In this document: one piece after another, positions 1 through 12,422 of the stretch | Layout: each line of letters begins with the position of its first letter | How positions within the stretch are numbered: position 1 is the first letter of the stretch | Origin: Sabethes cyaneus | Lineage: Eukaryota > Arthropoda > Insecta > Diptera > Culicidae | Direction: 5' to 3' | Length of the DNA stretch: 64,000 nt | NCBI RefSeq assembly: GCF_943734655.1 | Contig: NC_071354.1 | Location: forward strand, 44,944,044-45,008,043 | Notes under the pieces: generated by a model | Database searches by the model: none | The model's input: the letters and a program-made list of their open reading frames with translations, nothing else | Told to the model about the DNA's origin: nothing | Translations under genes and position numbers: made by a program

Positions 1-132
1 GATTACTAATAAAGAAATTTTACTAACTGTACCCTTACAAACTCACACCACACGTCATACCTTATGGTTTTATTCCTAGTTCTCTTCACAAGAGCAGCCC
101 GCCGTCGGTCGTAACAATGCATAGTATTATAT

Positions 133-1020
133 AGGGTACGAGAGGGTATTTTCGGCCCATTAAGAGGTAGCCTAAACAATATTCAGGAATTACGTTGAAA
201 CTATATTCATTCGAGACAAGATTTTTATACCAGTTGATAGAATAATGAATAGAATGATGAAGTCGCTGCGGTTAAATTGGGCCCATTTTCTATACTGGTG
301 TCTGTGTTTTTCAAATCCGACCGGCCGAAACAGCCTGCACAGGGATTAGATGTTTTTCAAAAACAGATCAAAAGAGAGACCGATGGATAGCGTGTCGGTA
401 CTGCCTAGATAGAGTTTTGCAGTGACAACGGCTTGCTGCTGGCGCTAGTGTATCATTGAATCGTACATATACATTAGCACCAGAAGCACGTGGTTGTCAC
501 TCAAATACTAGTTATCTCAACACGATAGAAGAGTTTCAGGCGCAACTGCATCGCATCTTGGTAGTAGTGTAAATAGAGCACCATATGCTGAAATTAAAAG
601 CAAAATGCTGCAGATTGCTGGTGAATGAAAATTGATTTATATTTTCATATCAGAGGGGAATTTTTGTGTTCTTCCGTGATGAAAAGAAGTAGAATTGTTC
701 TGTGATATCATATTCACAGCTGTTCAGTTGCTAGAATAAGTAAACGTGATCATAATTGTGTGTTTTTCAAACCACCATCAAGAGCGGATACGCGTAAGCG
801 ATTGCTGCTGGTTTTTTCAGCCTGATTACGTGCCAGTGGAAAAACAGTGGTTTTGATGTTTGTTGAATAAAATTTAGCAAATTACTTACATTTTTATGAA
901 AATAGTTATAACACATTAAAGCCTATGAGTGCTACATTCGTTTTTATTTGGGAAAGCGCAGCGAAAAAAGGTAGTGTATACCGAATTTAGTAGCGTGCTG
1001 GAAATACCCTCCCGTACCCT
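133..1020. mobile_element. Non-autonomous TIR element, 888 bp
   Basis: The left end AGGGTACGAGAGGGTATTT and the right end AAATACCCTCCCGTACCCT are inverted copies over about 25 bases with few mismatches. The flanks (ATAGTATTATAT before, AATTGTTATTTT after) join into a sequence matching the uninterrupted array module, so this is an insertion into the array. No target-site duplication is visible. There is no open frame resembling a transposase. Class unassigned. Confidence 0.7.
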
Positions 1021-1403
1021 AATTGTTATTTTTTATCTGAATATTTAGAAATGCTTAAAATTATCTTTTTTTACTTATAGGTATTGTTCGATCAATCACA
1101 AATGGTGACTGGTTGACATATCTAGCTACTCTTTATAGGAGTGTTCATAAATCTAACCGCTAATTTCAGTTCAGACCCACAAGAGCTATAATACTATGTA
1201 ATACGAGAATACATAGTATTATATAATGTACAGTTTTTTATTTATGATTTAATGCGGAAAAAGTTTTCTTTAAATTTAAGACATACTTTCTTTTTCTAAA
1301 CTTATATTGTACCTTATACACAATTTGTTGAGAAACATTGCTACCCTTCATAAGAGCAGCAATATATCTGTATCTAAAGAACGCTTGTATAAACTCGCAC
1401 TAC

Positions 1404-1427
1404 TACTATGAATTATAATTCATAGTA
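1404..1427. repeat. 24-bp perfect palindrome
   Basis: The left half is TACTATGAATTA and the right half is its exact reverse complement, with no loop. Identical copies lie at 3,144-3,167 and 8,375-8,398. Elsewhere in the array the same site is a shorter, imperfect form (ACTATG-AATTA-CATAGT). Confidence 0.9.
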
Positions 1428-1826
1428 TGTATTGTTTATGTATTAATGATGTATTTTATAGTTACAAGTACAATAAATCTATATTTCAAGAACTCGATAG
1501 AAATCCGCGCATATTGTATATTTACAAGTACTTAAAAGTAAGTATGAAGTATCACATATTGTGTGTTGAATAAAGTAGTGACTTTTCAACACCCTTATCG
1601 TCAATCACTATTTACGTGTCGAAAAACCCTTTTATTTTCCTAAACTTATATCGTACCTTATACCGTATAATGTTGATAACCTTTGCTACCCTTCATAAGA
1701 GCAGCAATAAACCTATTTCTATGAAAATGATCATATCAAGGTGCACTACTACGATGAATTATCATAGCATGTATTATTTATTTACAATTTCTTAAAAGTA
1801 AGAATGCTGTACTGTACCACATTTTG

Positions 1827-2402
1827 CACAGTGGGCAGGCAAAATCGACCGTAAAAAAACGGCACTTTTTGTTGTCGCTGTTTTCAAGTGGTAAAAAGTG
1901 ACCTTTCTTATGAGAAAAATCACGAGGAATCGTTTGGTGGTGGTTTCAACGCGTGGAAATGGACGAGAAGTTGCCCGTTTTGCCCTATTAACCCCCTATT
2001 CCTTAATTGTTTTGAAAGAAGCATTTACAAACTATCCTTAATTAGAGATTCTATGGTACGAAAAGTAGAAGAATGTTAGGAAAAACGAATATGAAATATT
2101 TTATTTTGGTATATGGTCGGTATTAAGTCAGATTAGATCATATCGAAAAATTTAAAAGAACTGAACTACATTTTACTCTATTCAAATCAGAAAAAATGTT
2201 GGAGGCGGAGGCAGGCAGAGACATAAGATAGTTTCGAACGATTATAAGTTGCATCACAGGTGCAACTTCTCGTCATTTCCACGCGACGAGATCACCATCA
2301 AACGATTTTTCGTGATGTTTTACATAAGGAAACTCACTTATTACTTCTTAAAAATAGCGACAACTAAGAGTTCCGTTTTTTCGGTGAATTTTTCCCACTG
2401 TG
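1827..2402. mobile_element. CACAGTGGG long-TIR element, copy 1
   Basis: The left arm starts CACAGTGGGCAGG and runs about 160 bases through CACGAGGAATCGTTTGGTGG to GACGAGAAGTTGC. The right arm (about 2,262-2,402) is its diverged inverse, ending CCCACTGTG. Homologous copies are at 3,567-4,142, 8,794-9,368 and, with a different interior, 20,171-21,014. From about 2,113 to 2,240 it contains a partial copy of the TGGTCGGT element found complete at 48,582. Short frames on both strands here are shadows of the arms. Confidence 0.75.
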
Positions 2403-3137
2403 CGTTGGTCGTAATAACATATAAATTAATAGTTTGGTTTTGTATATTATTTACTGGTGCAAAAAAGCAATTATGTTATTTCGAAAATTGTCTAGTAAAG
2501 CGTAAGTGGTGATAAGAGAAACCAACATTTAAAAGTGTTTCAATTTTGGGAAGTTTAGACCTGTATTTTTTTGTTTGTTTGGCGCTTTCTGACTTAGGAG
2601 GGCTTAGAGAAGAAAATAAAGAAATTTCAAAACTATCCTCACCTAACATACGATCCATAAAGAGAGGGCACCTTCGCAATAAAGAACTGCAACGGTTTTT
2701 GTCGGAAATTTATAATAATTTTAAGTAAAGCTATATCAATCAAATTAGGCGTTTCAACAGCAGTAAGTCCATCTGTGGTTGTGTAATAAACGAGGGAGAA
2801 AACTTTGAAATCATTTTAAAAATTTTATTCTAAAACCCCTAAAACCTCTTCGTCTCTTTGCCTGTCGGTATAAAAAAGTATTTGGAAAAAAAGATTTGTC
2901 GTTCGACACCAGCAAAGCATTTGCTTGCGTCTATCCGACGTCGTGCGACAAACTTTTACTGTGTTACTAAAACATAAACTGCATCTAAATGAATACAACT
3001 GTTTTAGCGAAATAAATTAATTCGATCAGTTAAACTCTTTTCTTAAACTCGTACCTTATATATTATGATTTTGATAAACATTGCTACCCTTCATAAGAGC
3101 AGCAATAAATCTATCGAAAGGGGCTTTTAGAAAGGTG

Positions 3138-4560
3138 CACTACTACTATGAATTATAATTCATAGTATGTATTGTTTATGTATTAATGATGTACTTTATA
3201 GTTACAAGTACAATAAATCTATATTTCAAGAACTCGATAGAAATCCGCGCATATTGTATATTTACAAGTACTTAAAAGTAAGTATGAAGTATCACATATT
3301 GTGTGTTGTATAAAGTAGTGACTTTTCAACACCCTTATCGTCAATCACTATTTACGTGTCGAAAAACCCTTTTATTTTCCTAAACTTATATCGTACCTTA
3401 TACCGTATAATGTTGATAAACATTGCTACCTTTCATAAGAGCAGCAATAAACCTATTTCTATGAGAATCAGCATATCGAAACGCACTACTACGATGAATT
3501 ATCATAGTATGTATTGTTTATTTACAATTTCTTAAAAGTAAGAATGCTGTACTGTACCACACTTTGCACAGTGGGCAGGAAAAATCGACCGTAAAAAAAT
3601 GGCACTTTTTGTTGCCGCAGTTTTTAGCTGGTAAAAAGTGACTTTTCTTATGAGAAAAAACACGAGGAATCGTTTGGTGGTGGTTTCAACGCGTGGAAAT
3701 GGAGGAGAAGTTGCCCGTTTTGCCCTATTAACCCCCTACTCCTTAATTGTTTTGAAAGAATCATTTACAAACTATCCTTAATTAGAGATTCTATGGTACG
3801 AAAAGTAGAAGAATGTTAGGAAAAACGAATATGAAATATTTTATTTTGGTATATGGTCGGTATTAAGTCAACCTAGATCAAATCGAAAAATTTAAAAGAA
3901 CTGAACTACATTTTACTCTATTCAAATCACAAAAAATGTTGGAGACGGAGACAGGCAGAGACATAAGATAGTTTTGAACGATTATAAGGTGCACCATAGG
4001 TGCAACTTCTCGTCATTTCCACGCGATGAGATCACCATCAAACAATTTCTCGTGATGTTTTACATAAGAAAACTCACTTATTACTTCTTAAAAACAACGA
4101 CAACTAAAAGTTCTGTTTTTTCGGTGAATTTTTCCCACTGTGCGTTGGTCGTAATAACATATAAATTAATAGTTTGGTTTTGTATATTATTTACTAGTAC
4201 AAAAAAGCAATTATGTTATTTCGAAAATTGTCTAGTAAAGCGTAAGTGGTGATAAGAGAAACCAACATTTAAAAGTGCTTCAATTTTGGGAAGTTTAGAC
4301 CTGTATTTTTTTGTTTGTTTGGCGCTTTCTGACTTAGGAGGGCTTAAAGAAGAAAATAAAGAAATTTCAAAACTATTTTTACCTAACATACGATCCATAA
4401 AGAGAGGGCACCATCGCAATAAAAGATTGCAACAGTTTTTGTCGGAAATTTACAATAATTTTAAGCAAAACTATATCAATAAAAAATTCGGCGTTTCAAC
4501 ACCAGTAAATCCATCTGCCGCTGTGTAATAAACCAGGGAGAAAACTTTGCAATCATTTAA
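3138..4560 (+). repeat. Higher-order repeat block A, copy 2
   Basis: This is collinear with 1,398-2,840 and with 8,368-9,790, including the 24-bp palindrome (3,144-3,167), a hairpin module (3,425) and the CACAGTGGG element (3,567-4,142). It lacks the left part shared by copies 1 and 3, so the two duplications have different breakpoints. Downstream (4,570-4,710) it continues in a block (CTTCGTCCTTGTAAGGCTTG) also found after copy 3. Confidence 0.8.
3567..4142. mobile_element. CACAGTGGG long-TIR element, copy 2
   Basis: The same arms and interior as the element at 1,827, with terminal CACAGTGGG and CCCACTGTG. It sits at the identical position within repeat block A, so it was carried by segmental duplication and not inserted independently. 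Confidence 0.75.
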
Positions 4561-5852
4561 AAAAATTTATTCTAAAACCTCTAAAGCTTCTTCGTCCTTG
4601 TAAGGCTTGGAAAGTTGACTGAATTTGTACGGCATGTAGCACTGCCTGTCGGTATAGAAAAGCATCTGGAAAGACGATAGGCTCCCAGTAAGAATTGTCT
4701 GCCGGACGTTTCGGCGAAATAAATTAATTCGATCAGTTAAACTCTTTTCCTAAACTCGTACCTTATATATTATGATTTTGATAAACATTGCTACCCTTCA
4801 TAAGAGCAGCAATAAATCTATCCGTGTATGAATCCCAATGAGGTGCCTATATTATGTTAGCATGCGATAAGCAGTATGTATTGTATATTTACAGTAGTTA
4901 CTTAAAACCTAGATGCTAAGTGGTATAAAAAATTAAAAATTTTCTAATTTAACTTAGTCTAACTTACAATCTAATGCGCCGAATGCAACAACTTGACCAA
5001 ATTGGTTCGGCGTGTAGCTTGATCGATTAGTCCAAAGTCTTTGCGTTTTATTCTACAAAGACCTTTATAAAATATAAACTGAAGCTTAGTAAATTCAATC
5101 TTAATTTCCCAGATAATGGATCCGGCGAAATTTTATTATACCGATATATACCGCGAAAAGGCTGACATTATTGTTTGTATATTTACAAATACGTAAAAGT
5201 AATACGTAAAACTACCTAGGAGACGATAGGCTCCCAGTAAGAATTGTCTGCCGGACGTCGAGAAGCTTTTGCTTGCGTCTGTCCGACGTCGTGCGACAAA
5301 CTTTTACTGTGTTACTAAAACATAAACTGCATCTAAATGAACACAACTGTTTTGGCGAATTAAATTCATTCGATCAGTTAAACTCTTTTCCTAAACTCGT
5401 ACCTTATATATTATGATTTGAACCTCGATGTTGAAGCGCACTACTACTATGAATTACATAGTAAGTATTGTATAATTACAGTATTTAGTTAAAACCTGGG
5501 TGTTAAGTTGAATAAGAAAGTAAAAACTTTCTAACTTAACCTAGCCCCACTTACAAGCTACTAAAAGAGATGAGGAGAGTAAATTAGTACGGCATGTAGC
5601 ACTGCCGGTGTTAAAAAATGTTTGACGGGCGCTAGCTTCCCAGATAGAATTGTCGGTCAGACATCGTCCGATACCCGCGAAGTTTTTGCTTGCGTCTGTC
5701 CGACGTCGTGCGACCAATTCTTTCTGGGTTCTTACAGAAACCGCATCTAAATGAACAAAACTGTTTAAACGAAACTAATAAATTCGATTGATTGATCTCA
5801 ATTTTTTCAGAAATACTAAATACTATTAAATGAATATGCGCAGAAAAAAACA
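4561..5852 (+). repeat. Hairpin-rich array modules
   Basis: Modules lie between block A copy 2 and the next full unit. Visible pieces are the CTTCGTCCTTGTAAGG block (also at 9,800), GACGATAGGCTCCCAGTAAG (also at 5,222, 9,900 and 10,548) and the hairpin core at 4,790. A stem GTTAAGTT/AACTTAAC encloses AGAAAGT/ACTTTCT near 5,490-5,530. A stem CGCCGAA/TTCGGCG lies near 4,978-5,012 and AAGTCTTTG/CAAAGACC near 5,035-5,065. No gene is seen. Confidence 0.65.
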
Positions 5853-6324
5853 TTCTTTTCCTAAACTCATTTCGTACCTTATGCCTTATGATATTGATAA
5901 ACTTTGCTACCCTTCATAAGAGCAGCAATAACTCTATCCGTTTGTGAACCCTAATGCGGTGCCTATATTATATTCCCATGCGATAACGAGTATGTATTGT
6001 ATATTTACAGTAGTTACTTAAAATCTAGATGTTAAGTTGTATAAAAAGTTTAAACTTTCTAATTTAACTTAGTCTAACTTACAATCTAATGCGCCGAATG
6101 CAACAACTTGACCAAATTGGTTCGGCGTGTTGCGCAATCGGTAACAAGTCCAAAGCCTTTGCGTTTTATTCTACAAAGACCTTCATAAAATATAAACTGA
6201 AGCTTAATAAATTCAATCTTAATTTCCCAGATAACGGCGAAATTTTATTATATCGATATACACCGCGATTAACTGACATTATTGTTTGTATATTTACAAA
6301 TACATAATAAGTAATTATCCTATA
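5853..6324 (+). repeat. Truncated start of a 2.5-kb (type D) block
   Basis: The sequence matches the first 450 bases of the blocks at 10,770, 13,225 and 15,756 (hairpin core at 5,906, CGCCGAA/TTCGGCG stem near 6,091, AAGTC/CAAAGAC stem near 6,149). The match is cut at the insertion point of the element at 6,325. Confidence 0.7.
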
Positions 6325-8012
6325 CAGTGGTTTACCGATTTTATCTACCCATCTGAAAATTTTTGGTAGATATATTTGGAAAGTAGACAAATTTGGGGTA
6401 AAATAAAGTGCTTCAAAATAATTTAAATGAACGAAAAATATTGTTATTGTTGACCATTTTCTTCAATTGTTTATTATTTCAGCGTAATTTTACGCTTAGG
6501 GCTCATTTTATTTATATCAACCATTAGCCATAATGCACGTCAACTCTGCATATTATGAAAAAAGACATATCGAAATTCAAAATTGCTCCGATTTTATTCA
6601 AATTTTCTGTACTTATTCCTTTGCGGTAAATTTTAGAACCGTATTTTTATTTGGCACTTAGGGTTCTCGTTTCTGAGTCAGTGTGGTCCAAAAAGTTACC
6701 TTTTTTCCACCTTTCTTTCTTTAAAAACTCATAACTTTTGATCTATTGAACCGATTTGAATGATGTTAATACCAAATGGAAAGTATTTTAATGAGCTTTT
6801 CAGAAAAAATATTGGACTGAAGCCCAGTTTTTTTTATTATCGCAAAAACATTGAAAACATTCACTCTTTGTGTTTACATGGTGTGTAGACCACTCTAAGA
6901 CCACCACCACCACTCTAAGTTTTCATAAAGTGTCAAGAATACAATGGAGACGCATGGTTTTTGTTGTTACTAGTAATAAAAGCACAGAGAACAGACTACC
7001 AGGTAATCGACGAGATGTGTGTAAAAGGTTTTTATGTAATCAACAAGTAATCCTTCGATGGAGCACCCCTCGAGCAGTAAGTGGCAAACTAAAACTTGAC
7101 GTCGCTGCCATCGCTACTATGCAACTCCAGCACAAAGTAATATTGGTAAAGGTGCATGCATATATTTTTATGCGTTTGGTAAACTATTTCTGGAGGGCGC
7201 CACCGGCAGATTTTACACACAAACAGTCGATTACTTTCTTCGAGCCTGTTAATCTGTGCTCTGTGATAGAAGGGTTTTTTTTGACAAAGGAATGCGTCTC
7301 TAAAATAAAACGCCATGCGAGTCCATTACATTTTCGTATCTTTATTTCTTTAAAAAAAGACTATCTCAAAAACTAATAATGTCACATCTGTTTTTTTGAC
7401 ATCGTATGTAAACAACTAGCTTGCCATTGAATGTATTATTAAAGAAATAGATAACGAATATTTTAAATGTTTTAAGTGATTTTATGGGTGTCCTACAAAA
7501 CTGTTTTTGCAATCATAAAAAACTTTGAACGTCAGTTTATTGTTTTTTTTCTTCTGAAAAGATCGTTAAAATACAATTTTTAGTAATAAAATCATTAAAA
7601 TCGATTCAATGGTCCAAAAGATGAGAATTTATAAGGAAAGAAAGCTGATAACCATAGTTCCTAGCAGAGACGAGGTGTGCCGTTAGCGTTACGGTATAGA
7701 AAAATCTCACAAAGGATCATTGTGAAATGTTAAAATTATGCGTTACAAAATAAATGGAAGTTACTTTGCGTATTTGACTTCAGTATTATTATACCCATTC
7801 TGTGTATAATTATATACCACAGATGCCATATAGTAAACTATAAAATACAGACAAATATTCCCTGTTATGCATAAACTCATGAAATCTTCCAAATTTTCAT
7901 GCCAAAATGACAATTGAAAAAAAGGTAGATAAAACTGGGTCTAAATGGTAGACAAAATCGGTGGTACCTAAATTAGATTAAACCAGGTGTAGATATAATC
8001 GGAATACCACTG
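6325..8012. mobile_element. Tc1/mariner-type non-autonomous element with TA duplication
   Basis: The left terminus CAGTGGTTTACCGATTTTAT and the right terminus ATAATCGGAATACCACTG are inverted copies over about 28 bases. TA flanks both ends (6,323-6,324 and 8,013-8,014). TA duplication plus CAGTGG ends fits the Tc1/mariner superfamily, pogo-like or other. The 1,688-bp interior holds a 168-codon frame at 6,870-7,376 with no transposase motif (no DDE signature seen), so it is probably not coding. Parts (6,590-6,830) resemble interior DNA of the CACAGTGG element at 20.4-21.3 kb, such as GAACCGATTT and TTTGGCACTTAGGG. Confidence 0.75.
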
Positions 8013-9790
8013 TATTTAGAGATGCTTAAAATTATCTTTTTTTACCTATAGGTATTGTTCGATCAATCACAAATGGTAACTGGTTGACATATCTAGCTAC
8101 TCTTTATTGGAGTGTTCATAAATCTAACCGCTTATTTCAGTTCAGATCCACAAGAGCTATAATACTATGTAATACGAGAATACATAGTATTATATAATGT
8201 ACAGTTTTTTATTTATAATTTAATTCGGAAAAAGTTTTCTTTAAATTCAAGACATACTTTCTTTTTCTAAGCTTATATTGTACCTTATACACAATTTGTT
8301 GAGAAACATTGCTACCCTTCATAAGAGAGGCAATATATCTGTATCTAAAGGACGCTTGTATAAACTCGCACTACTACTATGAATTATAATTCATAGTATG
8401 TATTGTATATTAATGATGTATTTTATAGTTACAAGTACAATAAATCTATGTCTCAAAGGTTTCATAGAAAGACGCACATACTGTATATTACCAAGTACTT
8501 AAAAGTAAGTATGAAGTATCACATATTGTGTGTTGAATAAAGTAGTGACTTTTCAACACACTTATCGTCAATCACTATTTACGTGTCGAAAAACCCTTTT
8601 ATTTTCCTAAACTTATATCGTACCTTATACCGTATAATGTTGATAAACATTGCTACCCTTCATAAGAGCAGCAATAAACCTATTTCTATGAGAATGATCA
8701 TATCAAGGTGCACTACTACGATGAATTATCATAGTATGTATTATTTATTTACAATTTCTTAAAAGTAAGAATGCTGTACTGTACCACACTTTGCACAGTG
8801 GGCAGGCAAAATCGACCGTAAAAAACGGCACTTTTTGTTGTCGCTATTTTTAAGTGGTAAAAAGTGACTTTTCTTATGAGAAAAATCACGAGGAATCGTT
8901 TGGTGGTGGTTTCAACGCGTGGAAATGGACGAGAAGTTGCCCGTTTTGCCCTATTAACCCCCTTTTCCTTAATTGTTTTGAAAGAATCATTTACAAACTA
9001 TCCTTAATTAGAGATTCTATGGTACGAAAAGTAGAAGAATGTTAGGAAAAACGAATATGAAATATTTTATTTTGGTATATGGTCGGTATTAAGTCAGACT
9101 AGATCAAATCGAAAAATTTAAAAGAACTGAACTACATTTTACTCTATTCAAATCAGAAAAAATGTTAGAGGCGGAGGCCGGCAGAGACATAAGATAGTTT
9201 CGAACGATTATAAGGTGCACCATAGGTGCAACTTCTCGTCATTTCTACGCGATGAGATCACCATCAAACGATTTCTCGTGATGTTTTACATAAGGAAACT
9301 CACTTATTACTTCTTAAAAATAGCGACAACTAAAAGTTCCGTTTTTTCGGTGAATTTTTCCCACTGTGCGTTGGTCGTAATAACATATAAATTAATAGTT
9401 TGGTTTTGTATATTATTTACTGGTACAAAAAAGCAATCATGTTATTTCGAAAATTGTCTAGTAAAGCGTAAGTGGTGATAAGAGAAACCAACATTTAAAA
9501 GTGTTTCAATTTTGGGAAGCTTAGACCTGTATTTTTTTGTTTGTTTGGCGCTTTCTGACTTAGGAGGGCTTAGAGAAGAAAATAAAGAAATTTCAAAACT
9601 ATTTTTACCTAACATACGATCCATAAAGAGAGGGAACCATCGCAATAAAAGATTGCAACAGTTTTTGTCGGAAATTTATAATAATTTTAAGCAAGGCTAT
9701 AAACAAACAAATTAGGCGTTTAAACACCAGTAAGTCCATCTGCGGCTGTTTAACAAACCAGGGAGAACACTTTGAAATCATTTTAAAAAT
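8013..9790 (+). repeat. Higher-order repeat block A, copy 3
   Basis: Full-length partner of 1,042-2,850, beginning exactly at the right edge of the 6,325-8,012 element. It contains the stem ATAATACTATGTA/TACATAGTATTAT (8,158-8,192), the palindrome at 8,375-8,398, hairpin cores at 8,311 (altered to AGAGAGGC) and 8,652, and the element at 8,794-9,368. Confidence 0.8.
8794..9368. mobile_element. CACAGTGGG long-TIR element, copy 3
   Basis: The arms, interior and location within block A match the copies at 1,827 and 3,567. Terminal CACAGTGGG and CCCACTGTG are intact. Confidence 0.75.
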
Positions 9791-10769
9791 TTTATTCTAA
9801 AACCTCTAAAGCTTCTTCGTCCTTGTAAGGCTTGGAAAGTTGACTGAATTTGTACGACATGTAGCACTGCCTGTCGGTATAAAAAAGCATCTGGAAAGAC
9901 GATAGGCTCCCAGTAAGAATTGTCTGCCGGACGTCGTTCGACACCAGCGAAGCATTTGCTTGCGTCTGTCCGACGTCGTGCGACAAACTTTTACTGTGTT
10001 ACTAAAACATAAACTGCATCTAAATGAACACAAATGTTTTGGCGAAATAAATTAATTCGATCAGTTAAACTCTTTTCCTAAACTCGTACCTTTTATATTA
10101 TGATTTTGATAAACATTGCTACCCTTCATAAGAGCAGCAATAAATCTATCCGTGTATTAATCCCAATGAGGTGCCTATATTATGTTAGCATGCGATAACC
10201 AGTATGTATTGTATATTTACAGTAGTTACTTAAAATCTAGATGTTAAGTTGTATAAAAAAGTTTAAGCTTTCTAATTTAACTTAGTCTAACTTACAATCT
10301 AATGCGCCGAATGCAACAACTTGACCAAATTGGTTCGGCGTACAGCTTGATCGACTAGTCCAAAGTCTTTGCGTTTTATTCTACAAAGACCTTTATAAAA
10401 TATAAACTGAAGCTTAGTAAATTCAATCTTAATTTCCCAGATAACGGATCCGGCGAAATTTTATTATATCGATATATACCGCGATTAACTGACATTATTG
10501 TTTGTATATTTACAAATACGAAAAAGTAATACGTAAAACTACCTAGGAGACGATAGGCTCCCAGTAAGAATTGTCTGCCGGACGTCGTGAAGTTTTTGCT
10601 TGCGTCTGTCCGACGTCGTGCGACCAATTCTTTCTGGGTTCTTACAGAAACCGCATCTAAATGAACAAAACTGTTTAAACGAAACTAATAAATTCGATTG
10701 ATTGATCTCAATTTTTTCAGAAATACTAAATACTATTAAATGAATATGCGCAGAAAAAAACATTCTTTT
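9791..10769 (+). repeat. Array modules between block A copy 3 and block D copy 1
   Basis: It repeats the order seen at 4,561-5,852: the CTTCGTCCTTGTAAGG block, GACGATAGGCTCCC, the hairpin core at 10,118, the GTTAAGTT stem, the CGCCGAA/TTCGGCG stem near 10,306, the GACGTCG-rich block and a lead-in to the next core. The paired order A-then-this at both places shows that a compound unit was duplicated. Confidence 0.7.
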
Positions 10770-11677
10770 CCTAAACTCATTTCGTACCTTATGCCTTATG
10801 ATATTGATAAACTTTGCTACCCTTCATAAGAGCAGCAATAACTCTATCCGTTTGTGAACCCTAATGCGGTGCCTATATTATAATGCCATGTGATAATTAA
10901 TTTGTATTGTATATTTACAGTATTTACTTAAAACCTAGATGTTAAGTTGTATAAAAAAGTTTAAGCTTTCTAATTTAACTTAGTCTAACTTACAATCTAA
11001 TGCGCCGAATGCAACAACTTGACCAAATTGGTTCGGCGTGTAGCGTAATCGATAACTAGTCCAAGGTCTTTGCGTTTTATTCTACAAAGACCTTTATAAA
11101 ATATAAACTGAAGCTTAGTAAATTCAATCTTAATTTCCCAGATAACGGATCCGGCGAAATTTTATTATATCGATATACACCGCGATTAACTGACATTATT
11201 GTTTGTATATTTACAAATACGTAAACGTAATCCTATATCACTTAGAGTGTATTCAATTACAAGTGGTGATTTTACAACACTAAGCATGAGATTAATTACT
11301 AAAAGTGGATTTTTTTCACGTGTGATTTTAATAAACCTAGTTACTTTTTATAATAGCACCAATAAACGCAATTCTGTACATTAGCGAAGAAGTATCAGAA
11401 GAGCTCTTATCCTATCAAGAACTGGAAACAATTGGTAATATGTAATGTACAGTTTTTTTTGTTTATAATTTCAGAAATACCTTATAATAACTACTCTATT
11501 GGTACTATTAAGTAGTAAGGATTAAAATTAACGCATCAAGTCATAGAAAGAAATAAAGAAATTTTAAAACTGCCCTCATTCAATTTACGAACAGAGTTAA
11601 TCATCGCAATAGTGAATTGCAACAGATTCTGTAAAAAAATAACAAAATTTTGTTTGACATAACCTCAAGCGTTTCAA

Positions 11678-11815
11678 GAGTACACAATCATGGGTCGCAC
11701 ACAATTATGGGTCAATTATGGGTAGCACTAAATAATCTGACCAAATTATTAGCAACTGAAGCTTAAATGATCCAAAATTGGGTGTGACCCGTGATTTTGT
11801 TGCTGACTGTAGATG
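11678..11815. mobile_element. Small foldback element within block D copy 1
   Basis: The left part ACAATCATGGGTCGCACAC is the diverged inverse of GTGTGACCCGTGATTTTG, with the inner parts AATTATGG and CCAAAATT also pairing. Copy 2 lacks the outer left arm (near 14,110) and copy 3 has a reworked one (near 16,670). Copy 1 therefore keeps the most complete form. Confidence 0.55.
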
Positions 11816-12422
11816 TAATATACCAAGCAAAGGCGTTTCAAAATTTTCTGAAGCGTCTATTGCAGCCAAGTTTACTTGTAAACTGGTTGGGTTGACCTAA
11901 ACCTTGGTTCAAACTACTCGGAAGTCCGTCAGAGCGGACAAGCTTAGAGATGAGTTGTCCTGCTGTAATACCTATCTGAAATATTCACGGCGACTGAACA
12001 CGTGCTTTTGAAGTCCTCCAAAAACAAAAATACAAGTTAAAAAACTGCTTAGAATCTGAGTTTAAGAGGATTCTGAGAATTTTCAACTAACCATTAGGTT
12101 GTTGCAATTATTTCAATCTAAGATGGTATAGCATTGATGGTATCAAAATTGGTTTGTTACGGGCAAGCTTACTGTTTTATTGCCTTGCCAAAAACTTGTT
12201 TTTAATGTAGTTATAATGGCGTGCCAACATTCTTTGTTAATTTAAAAGAGTACAATCATGAGAAAAAATTTAATTAGGCTGTAAGATCATCAATATATTC
12301 GAAAATATGTTTTCTCCAAAGTCATACCTTACCTCATACCTTATGTTTTTGATAAATCTAGCTATTTTTAATAATAGCAGCACTAAATCTACTTTGCATG
12401 ACAGCTTTTCAACTCAACCAGT

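Larger units (their letters stand above)
1042..2850 (+). repeat. Higher-order repeat block A, copy 1
   Basis: This block recurs at 8,013-9,790 over its whole length and at 3,138-4,560 from about 1,398 onward, nearly base for base with scattered substitutions and small indels. It holds two or three hairpin modules, a 24-bp palindrome (1,404-1,427), a stem ATAATACTATGTA/TACATAGTATTAT (1,188-1,222) and the CACAGTGGG element at 1,827-2,402. The same three short frames are conserved in the copies. They overlap TIR arms and are not interpreted as genes. Confidence 0.8.

Noticed and set aside
1888..2079. 63-codon frame present in block A copies
   Set aside because: It overlaps the left TIR arm; the corresponding frame in copy 2 is disrupted.
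2249..2512. 87-92-codon frame conserved three times (2,249, 3,974, 9,215)
   Set aside because: Conservation is due to block duplication; the frame runs through the TIR arm of the CACAGTGGG element and has no domain.
6870..7376. 168-codon frame inside the TA-flanked element
   Set aside because: No DDE or helix-turn-helix motif, low-complexity start, and a competing frame on the opposite strand.
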